From: Bradyrhizobium nivariense
GTDB taxonomy: Bacteria; Pseudomonadota; Alphaproteobacteria; Rhizobiales; Xanthobacteraceae
Direction of reading: 5' to 3'
Length of the DNA: 64,000 nucleotides
NCBI RefSeq assembly: GCF_029846715.1
Contig: NZ_JARVWW010000022.1
Location: forward strand, 62,001-126,000
The translations under genes and the position numbers were made by a program. This document shows, piece by piece, positions 33,845 through 41,991 of this stretch. How positions within the stretch are numbered: the first letter of the stretch is position 1; every line of letters starts with the position of its first letter. Below the pieces are notes generated by a model that had not been told where the DNA came from, did no database searches, and saw only the letters and a program-made list of their open reading frames with translations.

Positions 33845-35011
33845 TCAGTGTGACCACGCCAGAGAAAGCCGATAGAAGCCGCGAACCATCATATGCTTGA
33901 CGCGCTCTGAACGGCTCAAGTCGATGTCATACTCGCCGATCGCAGGAAGCAGCGTCAGCAGAATGGTCTTGAGCATGCTACGGGCCGTATTGGCGCCGAG
34001 ACAGATGTGCGGACCATAGCCAAAGCCAAAATGCCGCACGCGAGGACGGTCGATATCGAAGCGATCAGGGTCATGAATAGCCCGTTCGTCCCGGCTGGCT
34101 GCCCCATAGCATACAACAACGCGGCTGTCGGCAGGTATGATCGAGTCTCGGATACGAACATCGCCCAGTGTTTGCCGGCCAAATGCCTGGGTCGAAGTGT
34201 CCCAGCGCACACACTCCTCGATTGTCGCATCCACTTTCGAGAGGTCGGCATTCAAATTTCGACGCTGATCCGGATTGCGCCAGAGCGCATACATGACATT
34301 CGAGAAAAAATGTCCAACGGAGGCATTGCCAGCGAGGAGAACCGTCGACATGTTGCCGAGGATCTCGTCGTCGGTCATGCCTGACCCATTGTCTTGAGCG
34401 TCCAGAAGTTGTGAGAAGAGGTCATCCGACCGACGCTGCTTTCGGCGATCCAGCTGCTCGCGCAGAAGGTCGAACACTCCTTTCATCAGATCAGGCGGGA
34501 GTGCGAGGCCGAGAGCACCACCCCCCGCATGAAACAACTCGCGGCTTAGTTCGGCTGCTCGATCGGCGAGTGGTCCTTCGAGCCCAAGCATGCGCCCCAG
34601 AGCCCCGTAGAGGATCGGCCGACTAACCTCAGACATGAACTCGCACTCACCGCGGTCCTTGACTTCGGCGAGTACGCGCTTGACGTGCGCCTCGATCGCC
34701 GGCTGTCGTTCCTGGATTCGTGCGGGCGTAAAACCCTTCATTACGACGCGGCGGAGTTCATCGTGCCGCGGCGGATCAGTCGATCCAAGCGTCTTCCCAA
34801 CCCGCAGCGGTGAATCCGTTATCGCGTTTCCGCGCGACGATGAGAAGGTGGAATAGTCCTGTAGGATGGCGGCAACATCCTCATAGCGGGTGACGAAATA
34901 GAAGCCGCTCTCCTTGTGACAATAGACTGGAAATTCGTCGCGGAGCACCTTGTAGATTGGATAGGGGTCGTTGATGAAAGCAGGGTCATCCGGGTCGAAG
35001 TGAAATTCCAT
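33845..35011 (-). CDS. Cytochrome P450
   Basis: A 388-residue soluble bacterial P450. The heme loop is HFGFGYGPHICLGANTAR, with thiolate Cys at about residue 337. The K-helix ExxR is in IEECVRWDTSTQAFGR. The I-helix reads LLAGNASVGHF, where Ser stands in place of the usual Thr. PRHDELRRVVMKGFTPARI is the typical C-helix region. I start at ATG 35011 (MEFHFDPDDP), after GGGAG; the longer frame to 35200 overlaps the transporter gene. It needs a ferredoxin system; none is adjacent except the PDR-type reductase. Oxidative demethylation or hydroxylation of an aromatic acid is plausible. Confidence 0.92.
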   Translation of the reverse strand: MEFHFDPDDPAFINDPYPIYKVLRDEFPVYCHKESGFYFVTRYEDVAAILQDYSTFSSSRGNAITDSPLRVGKTLGSTDPPRHDELRRVVMKGFTPARIQERQPAIEAHVKRVLAEVKDRGECEFMSEVSRPILYGALGRMLGLEGPLADRAAELSRELFHAGGGALGLALPPDLMKGVFDLLREQLDRRKQRRSDDLFSQLLDAQDNGSGMTDDEILGNMSTVLLAGNASVGHFFSNVMYALWRNPDQRRNLNADLSKVDATIEECVRWDTSTQAFGRQTLGDVRIRDSIIPADSRVVVCYGAASRDERAIHDPDRFDIDRPRVRHFGFGYGPHICLGANTARSMLKTILLTLLPAIGEYDIDLSRSERVKHMMVRGFYRLSLAWSH

Positions 35012-35042
35012 CGGGCGCTCCCTGAATTTGCCGTCATTTTCC

Positions 35043-35064
35043 TTATATATACCAATCGGACGAT
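35043..35064 (-). promoter_or_regulatory. GTCC-N3-TGG motif, site C (P450 promoter)
   Basis: Minus strand reads ATCGTCCGATTGGTATATAT, about 40 bp before the P450 ATG and within the gap after the upstream ATPase gene. The TGGTATATAT end could double as an extended -10. Confidence 0.45.
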
Positions 35065-35120
35065 ATAGTTTGCAAGAGCCTATGTCTCCTTCGCGCGGCC
35101 GATTGGGAAAGGACGCGGCT

Positions 35121-35849
35121 TCAGCCGGCTTTTCGGCTGGTCGACTTCCGCATTCCGACATGGAGCTCAAGCGCATCGCGGTCCGCCGCGATCTGCGCAC
35201 TCGTTCCGCTGCGTACCACCCTGCCGCGTTCGATGATCAAGGCCTCGTGTGCGAGTTCGAGAGCGAAGCCCGCGTGCTGCTCCACGAGGATGGCCGACAT
35301 TCCCTCTTTCTCCACCACCTCGGTGATGCAGCACGCCACGTCCTGCGCGACCACCGGCGCCAGACCTTCCAGCGGCTCATCAAGAAGCAAGATCGCCGGG
35401 TTTGTCACCAGCGCCCGCGCGATCGCCAGCATTTGCTGCTCGCCTCCGGATAGTTGGCCCGCATAGTTTTGGCGTCGTTCCAGCAAGCGTGGAAAGAGGT
35501 CATGGACGCGGCGCATGGTCCACGGACCCTTCCTCGCCGCAATCAGCAAGTTCTCCTCGACTGTGAGGGGAGCAAATACATCCCGCCCCTGCGGTACCCA
35601 GCCTATGCCGCGTCGGCACCTTTGAAACGGCGGGACCCGGTTCAGCGACTGGCCGCTCAGCAGGATGTGGCCAGATCTGGGGGCCAAGTGCCCCGCGATC
35701 GCCAGCATCAAGGTGCTCTTGCCGACTCCATTGCGCCCAAGTACGGCCAAGGACCTTCCCCTCTCGAGGGACAGAGACATATCGCTCAAAACAATACCGT
35801 CACCGTAGCCGACCGTAAGCCCTTGCACCTCGAGCAGGAGGTCAGCCAT
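35121..35849 (-). CDS. Liv-type ABC transporter ATP-binding protein (LivF-like)
   Basis: A 242-residue ATPase. Walker A is GRNGVGKST, the Q-loop region IGWVPQGRDVFAPLTVEENL, signature LSGGEQQMLAIARAL, Walker B ILLLDEPLEGLAP, and the switch His lies in LVEQHAG. The VPQGRxxF sequence and short length mark LivF. The start overlaps the LivG-like stop by eight bases. Last gene of the transporter set, just upstream of the P450. In this setting aromatic acids are likelier ligands than amino acids, but that is inference. Confidence 0.92.
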   Translation of the reverse strand: MADLLLEVQGLTVGYGDGIVLSDMSLSLERGRSLAVLGRNGVGKSTLMLAIAGHLAPRSGHILLSGQSLNRVPPFQRCRRGIGWVPQGRDVFAPLTVEENLLIAARKGPWTMRRVHDLFPRLLERRQNYAGQLSGGEQQMLAIARALVTNPAILLLDEPLEGLAPVVAQDVACCITEVVEKEGMSAILVEQHAGFALELAHEALIIERGRVVRSGTSAQIAADRDALELHVGMRKSTSRKAG

Positions 35850-36597
35850 GAGCCTTGGCTCCCAGGTAGACCCGCTGAACGTCGGGATCTCGCGCTATCT
35901 CATCCGGAGGTCCCTCACACAGGATGGAACCGGCGACCAGGACTGTGATACGTTCGGCAAATCGAAATACCAGCTCCATGTCGTGCTCGATGAACAGGAT
36001 GGACACGTCATTGGGGAGCGCTTCGATGGCCTCCATGACCTCATAGCTTTCGGAGGCGGGCACGCCCGCCGCCGGCTCATCAAGCAACAGCACGGAGGGC
36101 TTCCCGGAAAGCGCGAGCGCGATCTCCAGCAGGCGCTGCCGCCCATAGGGGAGCTCGCGGGTTGGCTTCAGACAGACATCTGCAAGCCCCGTCCTTGTCG
36201 CGATCTCGTGAGCCTCGTCCACGACATGCGAGCACCGGGACAACGCTCTCAGGGGCTGTCCGAGCAGCCCCGACCGGCGGCACACTGCGAGCACAAGTGA
36301 TTCAAGCGGTGTGAGGCGGGGAAACAGGGCATTGACCTGGAAAGTCCGTCCCAGTCCAAGAGCAATCCGGTTCTCGGTCGGAAGTTGGTCGATTCTCGCG
36401 CCGTTGAGGAATATCTGACCGCCGCTCGGTCGAAGAAAGCCGGTGAGCAGATGAACGAGCGAGCTTTTCCCAGCCCCATTCGGGCCGATCAAGGCGTGCC
36501 TGGCGCCGCGGCCCAAGCTGAAATTCACGCAGTTGGTGACGGTCAGGCCACCGAACGACTTGCACAGATCGGCCGTATGGAGAGCCGGCCCGTTCAT
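35842..36597 (-). CDS. Liv-type ABC transporter ATP-binding protein (LivG-like)
   Basis: A 251-residue ATPase: Walker A GPNGAGKSS, LGRTFQVNALFPRLTPLESL at the Q-loop, Walker B VLLLDEPAAGVP and switch FIEHDMELVFRFAERI. The ABC signature is deviant (ELPYGRQRLLEIALAL, where LSxGQQR is usual), though LPYGxQR is common in LivG proteins. The much longer frame up to 37518 is a shadow of the permease gene; ATG 36597 overlaps the LivM-like stop (ATGA). Confidence 0.92.
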   Translation of the reverse strand: MNGPALHTADLCKSFGGLTVTNCVNFSLGRGARHALIGPNGAGKSSLVHLLTGFLRPSGGQIFLNGARIDQLPTENRIALGLGRTFQVNALFPRLTPLESLVLAVCRRSGLLGQPLRALSRCSHVVDEAHEIATRTGLADVCLKPTRELPYGRQRLLEIALALSGKPSVLLLDEPAAGVPASESYEVMEAIEALPNDVSILFIEHDMELVFRFAERITVLVAGSILCEGPPDEIARDPDVQRVYLGAKAHG

Positions 36598-37595
36598 GTT
36601 GCGGTCCCGGTCATGGCTCGTATTCGCCTGGACAGTATGGCTACTGCCCCGACGAGCCCACCTCGTGCGGATAGCATCATACCTATCAGGATCAAACCGA
36701 GCCAGAACATCCAGTAGACCGGATTGAGGGCCGACAGGATATCGCGCAACCACACAAAGAGCGCGGCTCCCAGGAATCCACCGATCAGCGAACCCAAACC
36801 ACCCACCACCAGCATGATCAACGTGGAAACGGAGCGGTCGAAGCTGAGCGTCTCCAACGCCACGATCTGCGTGGTCTGGGCAAGGAGCGCACCAGCAAGG
36901 CCCGCGACGGTAGCCGAAAGCGTGAAGGCGATCATCTTGCGTTTCGCAGAGGAAATGGCGAGGGAGGCAATTCGGACCGGATTCTCGCGCATACCTTCCA
37001 AAGCGAGGCCCTCCGGGGAGCCGACGTACAGCCGGGCCGCGAGATACAGCGCAAAGGCGATGGCATAGGCGTACCAGAACGCCGTTTTTCCGAATAAATC
37101 GAACTCGAAGCGTCCAAGCACAGGCCACATATCGATTCCCTGAAGACCGGTATCGCCGCCGGTCAGCCAAGGCATGCGGCTGGCGGCCTCGTAGACCAGC
37201 AGACCTACGCACATCGTGACCATCAGCATCGCAGCGCCGTGGACGCGAGCAATGACGATGCTGAAGAGCAAGCCTGTTGCGCCCGCGACGGCGCCCCCGA
37301 CGAGCAGCCCAGACAGCGGCTCGCCCCAGCCGTGCGCCGCCAGTAGACCTGCCGCGTAGGCGCCCAGGCCAAAAAAAGCGGCGTGGCCGAAGGAGGGAAT
37401 GCCTCCGTAGCCGAGCAACAGGTCGAGAGACATCGCAAACAAGCCGCTGATGATGATTTGAGTCAGCAGCACAAGATGGGTGGGAAAAACGAAGTAGCTG
37501 CACGCAGCGGCGACCCAAAACGCGATCTCAAGAGAGCGCCATCGCGCCCTCTCCCTGATCGCCTGTCGCGCAAGGGCAATGTCCACGACGGTCAT
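36594..37595 (-). CDS. Liv-type ABC transporter permease (LivM-like)
   Basis: A 333-residue permease with about eight to ten membrane helices, for example LLTQIIISGLFAMSLDLLLG, GYGGIPSFGHAAFFGLGAYA (the conserved LivM GxxSxGHAAF motif) and GLAGALLAQTTQIVALETLS. The GGLGSLIGGFLGAALFVWL segment near the end is also typical. It overlaps the LivH-like gene by four bases and forms a transmembrane pair with it. Confidence 0.92.
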   Translation of the reverse strand: MTVVDIALARQAIRERARWRSLEIAFWVAAACSYFVFPTHLVLLTQIIISGLFAMSLDLLLGYGGIPSFGHAAFFGLGAYAAGLLAAHGWGEPLSGLLVGGAVAGATGLLFSIVIARVHGAAMLMVTMCVGLLVYEAASRMPWLTGGDTGLQGIDMWPVLGRFEFDLFGKTAFWYAYAIAFALYLAARLYVGSPEGLALEGMRENPVRIASLAISSAKRKMIAFTLSATVAGLAGALLAQTTQIVALETLSFDRSVSTLIMLVVGGLGSLIGGFLGAALFVWLRDILSALNPVYWMFWLGLILIGMMLSARGGLVGAVAILSRRIRAMTGTAT

Positions 37596-38455
37596 TGTCG
37601 TCGGCCCGCCAGCCCTTGCGGTCGAACTGTCAGAACGATGAGGGCCGTCGCATAGAGGATGAAGCCTCCGGCCTCAGGCAAGAGATACTTCCCCACCACA
37701 TCCACCGCGCCAAACAGAACCGCCGCAAGGAACGTCCCGCCGAGAGACCCCAGGCCGCCGACGCTGACGACGATGAGCAAATCCGTGAGAAACTTGATTG
37801 GAAAATACGGATCAAGCCCGACCAGCTTGACGCTCAAGGCTCCGCCAAGACCCGCAAGGGCCGAGCCGAGCGCAAATGCCGCCGCGTAAAGCCGGTCGAC
37901 GTCAACGCCGCAGGAAGCGGTCATTCGCCGATTGGCGACAGCCGCACGAATCTTCGCGCCAAAGGTCGTATGCTCGATGAGGCCAACGACTCCCGCCAGA
38001 AGCGCGAGGCCGACCAGTATCAAGAAGGCGCGATAGCTATTGATCTCGACGACGCCAAGTCGAATATTGCCTTCGAGCCAGGCCGGTACGGATATCGCAA
38101 TCTGCTCAGGACCGACCAAATAGGTTGCTGCAGCAATCGCGACATAGACTACTCCAATCGTCATCAGAACCTGCTCAAGCTCTGGCGCTCGGTAGAAGCG
38201 ATGGAAGAGGACACGCTCGAACGACGCGCCCACGAGAGCGGCGATGACAGCAGCCGCAATCACGGCCGGGATGAAGGGAACGCCCACTTTGGCTATCAGA
38301 AGCGCGGCCGCATATCCTCCGACCATCGCGAATGCCGCGTGGGCCATGTTCGCGAAATTCATGAGCCCAAGCGTGATCGACAATCCTCCCGCCATAAGGA
38401 ACAAAACGAACCCATAAGCAATGCCTGCTACCAGGATGTTGACAAATCCGAGCAT
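37592..38455 (-). CDS. Liv-type ABC transporter permease (LivH-like)
   Basis: A 287-residue permease with hydrophobic segments throughout: GIAYGFVLFLMAGGLSITLG, LMNFANMAHAAFAMVGGYAA (the conserved LivH N-terminal motif), and GGLGSLGGTFLAAVLFGAVD in the second half. It begins nine bases after the binding-protein gene stop. With LivM-, LivF- and LivG-like proteins and the binding protein it makes a complete five-part importer. Confidence 0.92.
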   Translation of the reverse strand: MLGFVNILVAGIAYGFVLFLMAGGLSITLGLMNFANMAHAAFAMVGGYAAALLIAKVGVPFIPAVIAAAVIAALVGASFERVLFHRFYRAPELEQVLMTIGVVYVAIAAATYLVGPEQIAISVPAWLEGNIRLGVVEINSYRAFLILVGLALLAGVVGLIEHTTFGAKIRAAVANRRMTASCGVDVDRLYAAAFALGSALAGLGGALSVKLVGLDPYFPIKFLTDLLIVVSVGGLGSLGGTFLAAVLFGAVDVVGKYLLPEAGGFILYATALIVLTVRPQGLAGRRQ

Positions 38456-38464
38456 CAGCGTGCG

Positions 38465-39628
38465 TCAGCGTGCGGACCCGGGATCCTTGACCCCGGGCAC
38501 CGATGCGAACTCGACATTTACGAGTTTGCCATCACGCTTCTCGACTTTCCGAAAATAGATTGTCTGCACGATATCGCGCGTGGCCGGGTCGATCTCGATT
38601 GGACCGCGCGGGCTCTCGAATTTCAAGTGCTTGATGATCTCCATCGTCTTGTCGGGGTCTAGCTCACCCTTCTGTTGCTCTATCGCCGAGTAGATCGCAT
38701 GCAGCACGTCATAGCTCGTTGCCGCCATGAAATTCAGCGACTTGTCAGGGGCAACGCTGGAGTAGACGGCGGCAAACTCCCGATTCACAGCGGAGTCGTG
38801 GGTTGGCGTATAGTGGAATGCTGTGATCACGCCGAGGGCGGCATCGCCGGCCGTCGGCAAATTGGGTTCGTCGACGATATCTCCGGTGCCGATGATCTTG
38901 GTCGCCTGGTCTAGGCCAGCTTCTTTGCACTGCCGCAGAAAGATCGAGGGGAGCTCGCCTGCCGCCATGAAGACAAACACTGCATCCGGCTTCGCATCCT
39001 TGATCCGCTGAATGTAGGGAGAATAGTCGGTCGTCTTCATGGGTGCTCGCACCGATCCGACGATGGTACCACCGACGGCTTTGAACTCGCGAATGAACAT
39101 TGCCTCGGCGTCCAAGCCGGGCTCAAACTCGTGAACGAACGTATAGACGTTCTTGAGCCCCTGCTTTGCAGTGTAAATCGCGATCTCTTTCGCCACCGAA
39201 GTGGTCGTGAATCCAAAGCGCACCGCGTATGGGTGTTTGGCAAGTATTCCTGACGTGGCCGAATTGACGATCAGGAGGGGTACTTTGGCGGAGGTCGATA
39301 ACGGGGCCACGGCCATCGTGTTCGCCGTGTAATCCATCCCGGCCAGGAAATCGACTTTCTCGCCGACGATCAGCTCTTGTGCGATGCGGCGAGCGACGTC
39401 GGGGGCCGGCCCCGTCGTGTCCCGCCGGATAATCTGCACTTTGCGTCCAGCGACGACGGTACCATTCTGCTTTTGAAAGGCTGCAATCGCGGCATCGGTG
39501 ATCGCGCCAGCGCTCGCGCCAGGCCCGGTGTAACTCATGATCCATCCGATTTTCACCGGGCGATCGTCGGCGCGGGCGATCGTCACCATGCCGAGCATTG
39601 CGCATGCGACCATGATCGTTCTGAACAT
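38465..39628 (-). CDS. Liv-type periplasmic substrate-binding protein
   Basis: A 387-residue type I periplasmic binding protein with a cleavable signal peptide (TIMVACAMLGMVTIARA, cut near ARADD). The mature protein starts VKIGWIMSYTGPGASAGAI and has GRKVQIIRRDTTGPAPDVAR and DFLAGMDYTANTMAVAPLST. It heads the Liv-like transporter operon and is preceded by a GTCC-N3-TGG site about 40 bp before the ATG. Two other binding proteins of the same superfamily in this window (45257, 58771) have no permeases of their own. Confidence 0.9.
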   Translation of the reverse strand: MFRTIMVACAMLGMVTIARADDRPVKIGWIMSYTGPGASAGAITDAAIAAFQKQNGTVVAGRKVQIIRRDTTGPAPDVARRIAQELIVGEKVDFLAGMDYTANTMAVAPLSTSAKVPLLIVNSATSGILAKHPYAVRFGFTTTSVAKEIAIYTAKQGLKNVYTFVHEFEPGLDAEAMFIREFKAVGGTIVGSVRAPMKTTDYSPYIQRIKDAKPDAVFVFMAAGELPSIFLRQCKEAGLDQATKIIGTGDIVDEPNLPTAGDAALGVITAFHYTPTHDSAVNREFAAVYSSVAPDKSLNFMAATSYDVLHAIYSAIEQQKGELDPDKTMEIIKHLKFESPRGPIEIDPATRDIVQTIYFRKVEKRDGKLVNVEFASVPGVKDPGSAR

Positions 39629-39660
39629 GGCACCCTCCCCTCATCGTTCTTATTCGAATA

Positions 39661-39682
39661 ATATAGACCACCCGGACAGTTT
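39661..39682 (-). promoter_or_regulatory. GTCC-N3-TGG motif, site D (binding-protein promoter)
   Basis: Minus strand reads AACTGTCCGGGTGGTCTATAT, about 40 bp before the binding-protein ATG. Spacing to the start is nearly the same as at site C. Confidence 0.45.
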
Positions 39683-39829
39683 TATCAACTGCGCAAGAGA
39701 CATCGATCAGCCAAGAGCAGAGCCCGTATGGCGAGCCCGCCCGCTTTGGTCCAACACAACCCTGCGTCTTGATTGTACGGATCACCTGCCGTCACGATCA
39801 ACGGAGCCCCGGAGCAAGGTAGCTAGGGA

Positions 39830-40342
39830 CTAGGTTTTCTTCCGGAGACGAACGAGGGTGTCGATTCGCGTGATCTCGTAACCATCGGGTATTTGCGATA
39901 TTGGAGCGACGGACAGTTCTGAGTGATCAATGTCAACCAGCTCATGGGTGTGTTCGATGTAGAAATGCTGATGAGCTGTTGTATTCGTATCGAAGTAGGT
40001 CTTCGTGCCATCGACACTCAGGGAACGCAGCAGGCCCGCTTGTGTCAGATGATTCAGCGTATTGTATACGGTCGCAAGCGAGACCGCGATACGCGCCTTC
40101 GTCGCCTGTTCGAAAACCATTTCGGCGGTCACGTGTTGCTCTGCGTTCCGAAACAACAAGTCGGCGAGCGCCAAGCGCTGGCGAGTCGGGCGCAAGTTGG
40201 CGGATAGGAGGACTTCTTCGATCTTTCGCGATGCGTCGGACGCGCCTTGTGCCGGCCTCTCGCGCACCTGCGCGGCCCATCCCATTGTCGTGTCATCGCT
40301 GGCCATGTTCATTCGTATCCAGGAGCCGGTTGCGCCCCTCAT
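39830..40342 (-). CDS. Fur-superfamily regulator, Irr-like paralogue
   Basis: A 170-residue Fur-fold protein. The winged helix reads LRPTRQRLALADLLFRNAEQ and VSLATVYNTLNHLTQAGLLR, followed by SVDGTKTYFDTNTTAHQHFY. This matches Irr, the heme-responsive iron regulator of rhizobia, more closely than Fur. The triple-His heme/metal site of Irr is HQH here and no Cys-Pro heme motif is visible, so regulation may differ. The ATG overlaps the stop of the acyl-CoA ligase gene (ATGA), so the two are translationally coupled. It may tie the iron-rich catabolic enzymes to iron status. Confidence 0.85.
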   Translation of the reverse strand: MRGATGSWIRMNMASDDTTMGWAAQVRERPAQGASDASRKIEEVLLSANLRPTRQRLALADLLFRNAEQHVTAEMVFEQATKARIAVSLATVYNTLNHLTQAGLLRSLSVDGTKTYFDTNTTAHQHFYIEHTHELVDIDHSELSVAPISQIPDGYEITRIDTLVRLRKKT

Positions 40343-41952
40343 GTTCCGAACTTGTTCTGGATCGCTTTGTCCAGCGTCTCGCCGCCGACGAAGCGCTGTC
40401 GGAGTTCGCGCTTCAACAGCTTCCCGGATGGGTTCTTCGGCAGACTGTCGACGAATACGACGCGCTTCGGCACCTTGAAATGCGCCATCGATCCGGCGCA
40501 GTGCTTGACAACTGCATCCTCATCGAGCGTCTCGCCGGTCTTGACCACGACGATGGCGGTGACCGCCTCGATCCAGCGCGGATCTGGTAGGCCCACGACA
40601 GCGACCTCGGAGACCGCTGGGATCTTGTAGATCATCTCTTCCACCTCGCGGCTTGCGACATTCTCGCCACCGGTCTTGATCATGTCCTTGACGCGGTCGA
40701 CCACGGTGATGTGGCCCTCGGCATCGACGGTGGCGAGATCGCCGGAGTGAAACCAGCCGCCGGAAAACGCCGCCGCGGTCTTCACCGGATCGTTGTAATA
40801 GCCGGACAACAGATGCGGCGACCGGTGCACGATTTCGCCGACTTCGCCGACCTTGACGTCCTCCATCGCGATATTGACCACACGCGTCTCGACGTTGAGC
40901 ACGGGCTTGCCGGCCGAGCCGGCCTTGCGGAGCTGGTCTGCAGGGCCCAGCACGGTTGCGAGCGGCGCAATCTCGGTCTGGCCGTAGAAGTTCCAGAATT
41001 TGACATTGGGCAGGCGGCGCTGGAGCTCGAGCAGCACTTCGACCGGCATGATCGAGGCGCCGTAGTAGCCCTTCTGCAATGTCGACAGATCGGCCTTGTC
41101 GAAATTCGGCGAGCGCAGCATCGCGATCCAGATCGTCGGCGGCGCGAAGAACGACGTGATCTTGTGCGCCTGGATCAGCGCCAGGATGTTCTCGGCGGCC
41201 GGCTTGCCCGTGATCACGCCGGAAGCGCCGAGATAGATCTGCGGCCCCAGGAAGACATCGAGCTGGGCGCAGTGATAGAGCGGCAACGCGTGGAGGAATT
41301 TGTCGTCCACGCTCATGCCGCCATCGATGATGCAGCTGACATATTGCCACATCACGGCTTCATGGGTCAGCATCGCGCCCTTCGGCAGGGACTCCGTGCC
41401 GCTGGTGTAGACGATCTGCGCGAGATCGCGGCTGTCGACGGAGGCTTCTAGGAACGAGCCGTCGGTATCCAGGAGATCGTCAAACGTGGTGAGGCCCGCC
41501 GGCGCCGTGGCGGGATCCTCGCCCGGCAGCCAGATCAGTTTTTCGACCGCGCTATCCTTGGCGCTTGCCGCGCGCGCGGGCTCGACGAAATCAGGACCGG
41601 CCGCCAGCAGCTTCGCGCCGGAGCTTTTCAAGATAAAATTGACCTCGTCCGGATTGAGCATGAAGTTGATCGGCACCAGCACCGCGCCGATCCGCGCCAC
41701 GGCGAAGCGCAAGGCCGCAAACGCGTGCGAATTGCGCGACAGCACGGCGAGCCGGTCCCCCTTCTTCACGCCGAGAGCGAGCAGGCCACGTGCCAGCCGA
41801 TTGCAGATCGCGTCCAGCTCCGAGAAAGTCCAGCGCACCGAACCGCAGGCCAGGGCGGGCTTGTTCGGCTCGCGAGCCGCCGACCGGCGCAAGAGATCGC
41901 CGATGGAATGCTCGCGGGCCTTCGCCATGGTGCTTGTCAGGTCGCCTGTCAT
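40339..41952 (-). CDS. Acyl-CoA synthetase (ANL superfamily)
   Basis: A 537-residue adenylate-forming ligase. The P-loop IVYTSGTESLPKGAMLTH is slightly unusual (TSGTES instead of TSGTTG). WNFYGQTEIAPLATVLGP is motif A5, GWFHSGDLATVDAEGH the hinge Asp region, VDRVKDMIKTGGENVASREV the A8 motif, and PKNPSGKLLKRELR carries the C-terminal catalytic Lys. It activates a carboxylic acid to its CoA ester. It lies between the LigJ-like hydrolase and the Irr-like gene in a minus-strand run. Aromatic or medium-chain acids are plausible substrates. Confidence 0.9.
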   Translation of the reverse strand: MTGDLTSTMAKAREHSIGDLLRRSAAREPNKPALACGSVRWTFSELDAICNRLARGLLALGVKKGDRLAVLSRNSHAFAALRFAVARIGAVLVPINFMLNPDEVNFILKSSGAKLLAAGPDFVEPARAASAKDSAVEKLIWLPGEDPATAPAGLTTFDDLLDTDGSFLEASVDSRDLAQIVYTSGTESLPKGAMLTHEAVMWQYVSCIIDGGMSVDDKFLHALPLYHCAQLDVFLGPQIYLGASGVITGKPAAENILALIQAHKITSFFAPPTIWIAMLRSPNFDKADLSTLQKGYYGASIMPVEVLLELQRRLPNVKFWNFYGQTEIAPLATVLGPADQLRKAGSAGKPVLNVETRVVNIAMEDVKVGEVGEIVHRSPHLLSGYYNDPVKTAAAFSGGWFHSGDLATVDAEGHITVVDRVKDMIKTGGENVASREVEEMIYKIPAVSEVAVVGLPDPRWIEAVTAIVVVKTGETLDEDAVVKHCAGSMAHFKVPKRVVFVDSLPKNPSGKLLKRELRQRFVGGETLDKAIQNKFGT

Positions 41953-41991
41953 ATTCGCTCCGCTGGAAATTGGTCAATCATCGGCTCCGTC

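Noticed and set aside
35842..37518. 558-codon frame including the LivG-like protein
   Set aside because: The N-terminal half is a shadow of LivM; LivG starts at ATG 36597 with the usual overlap.
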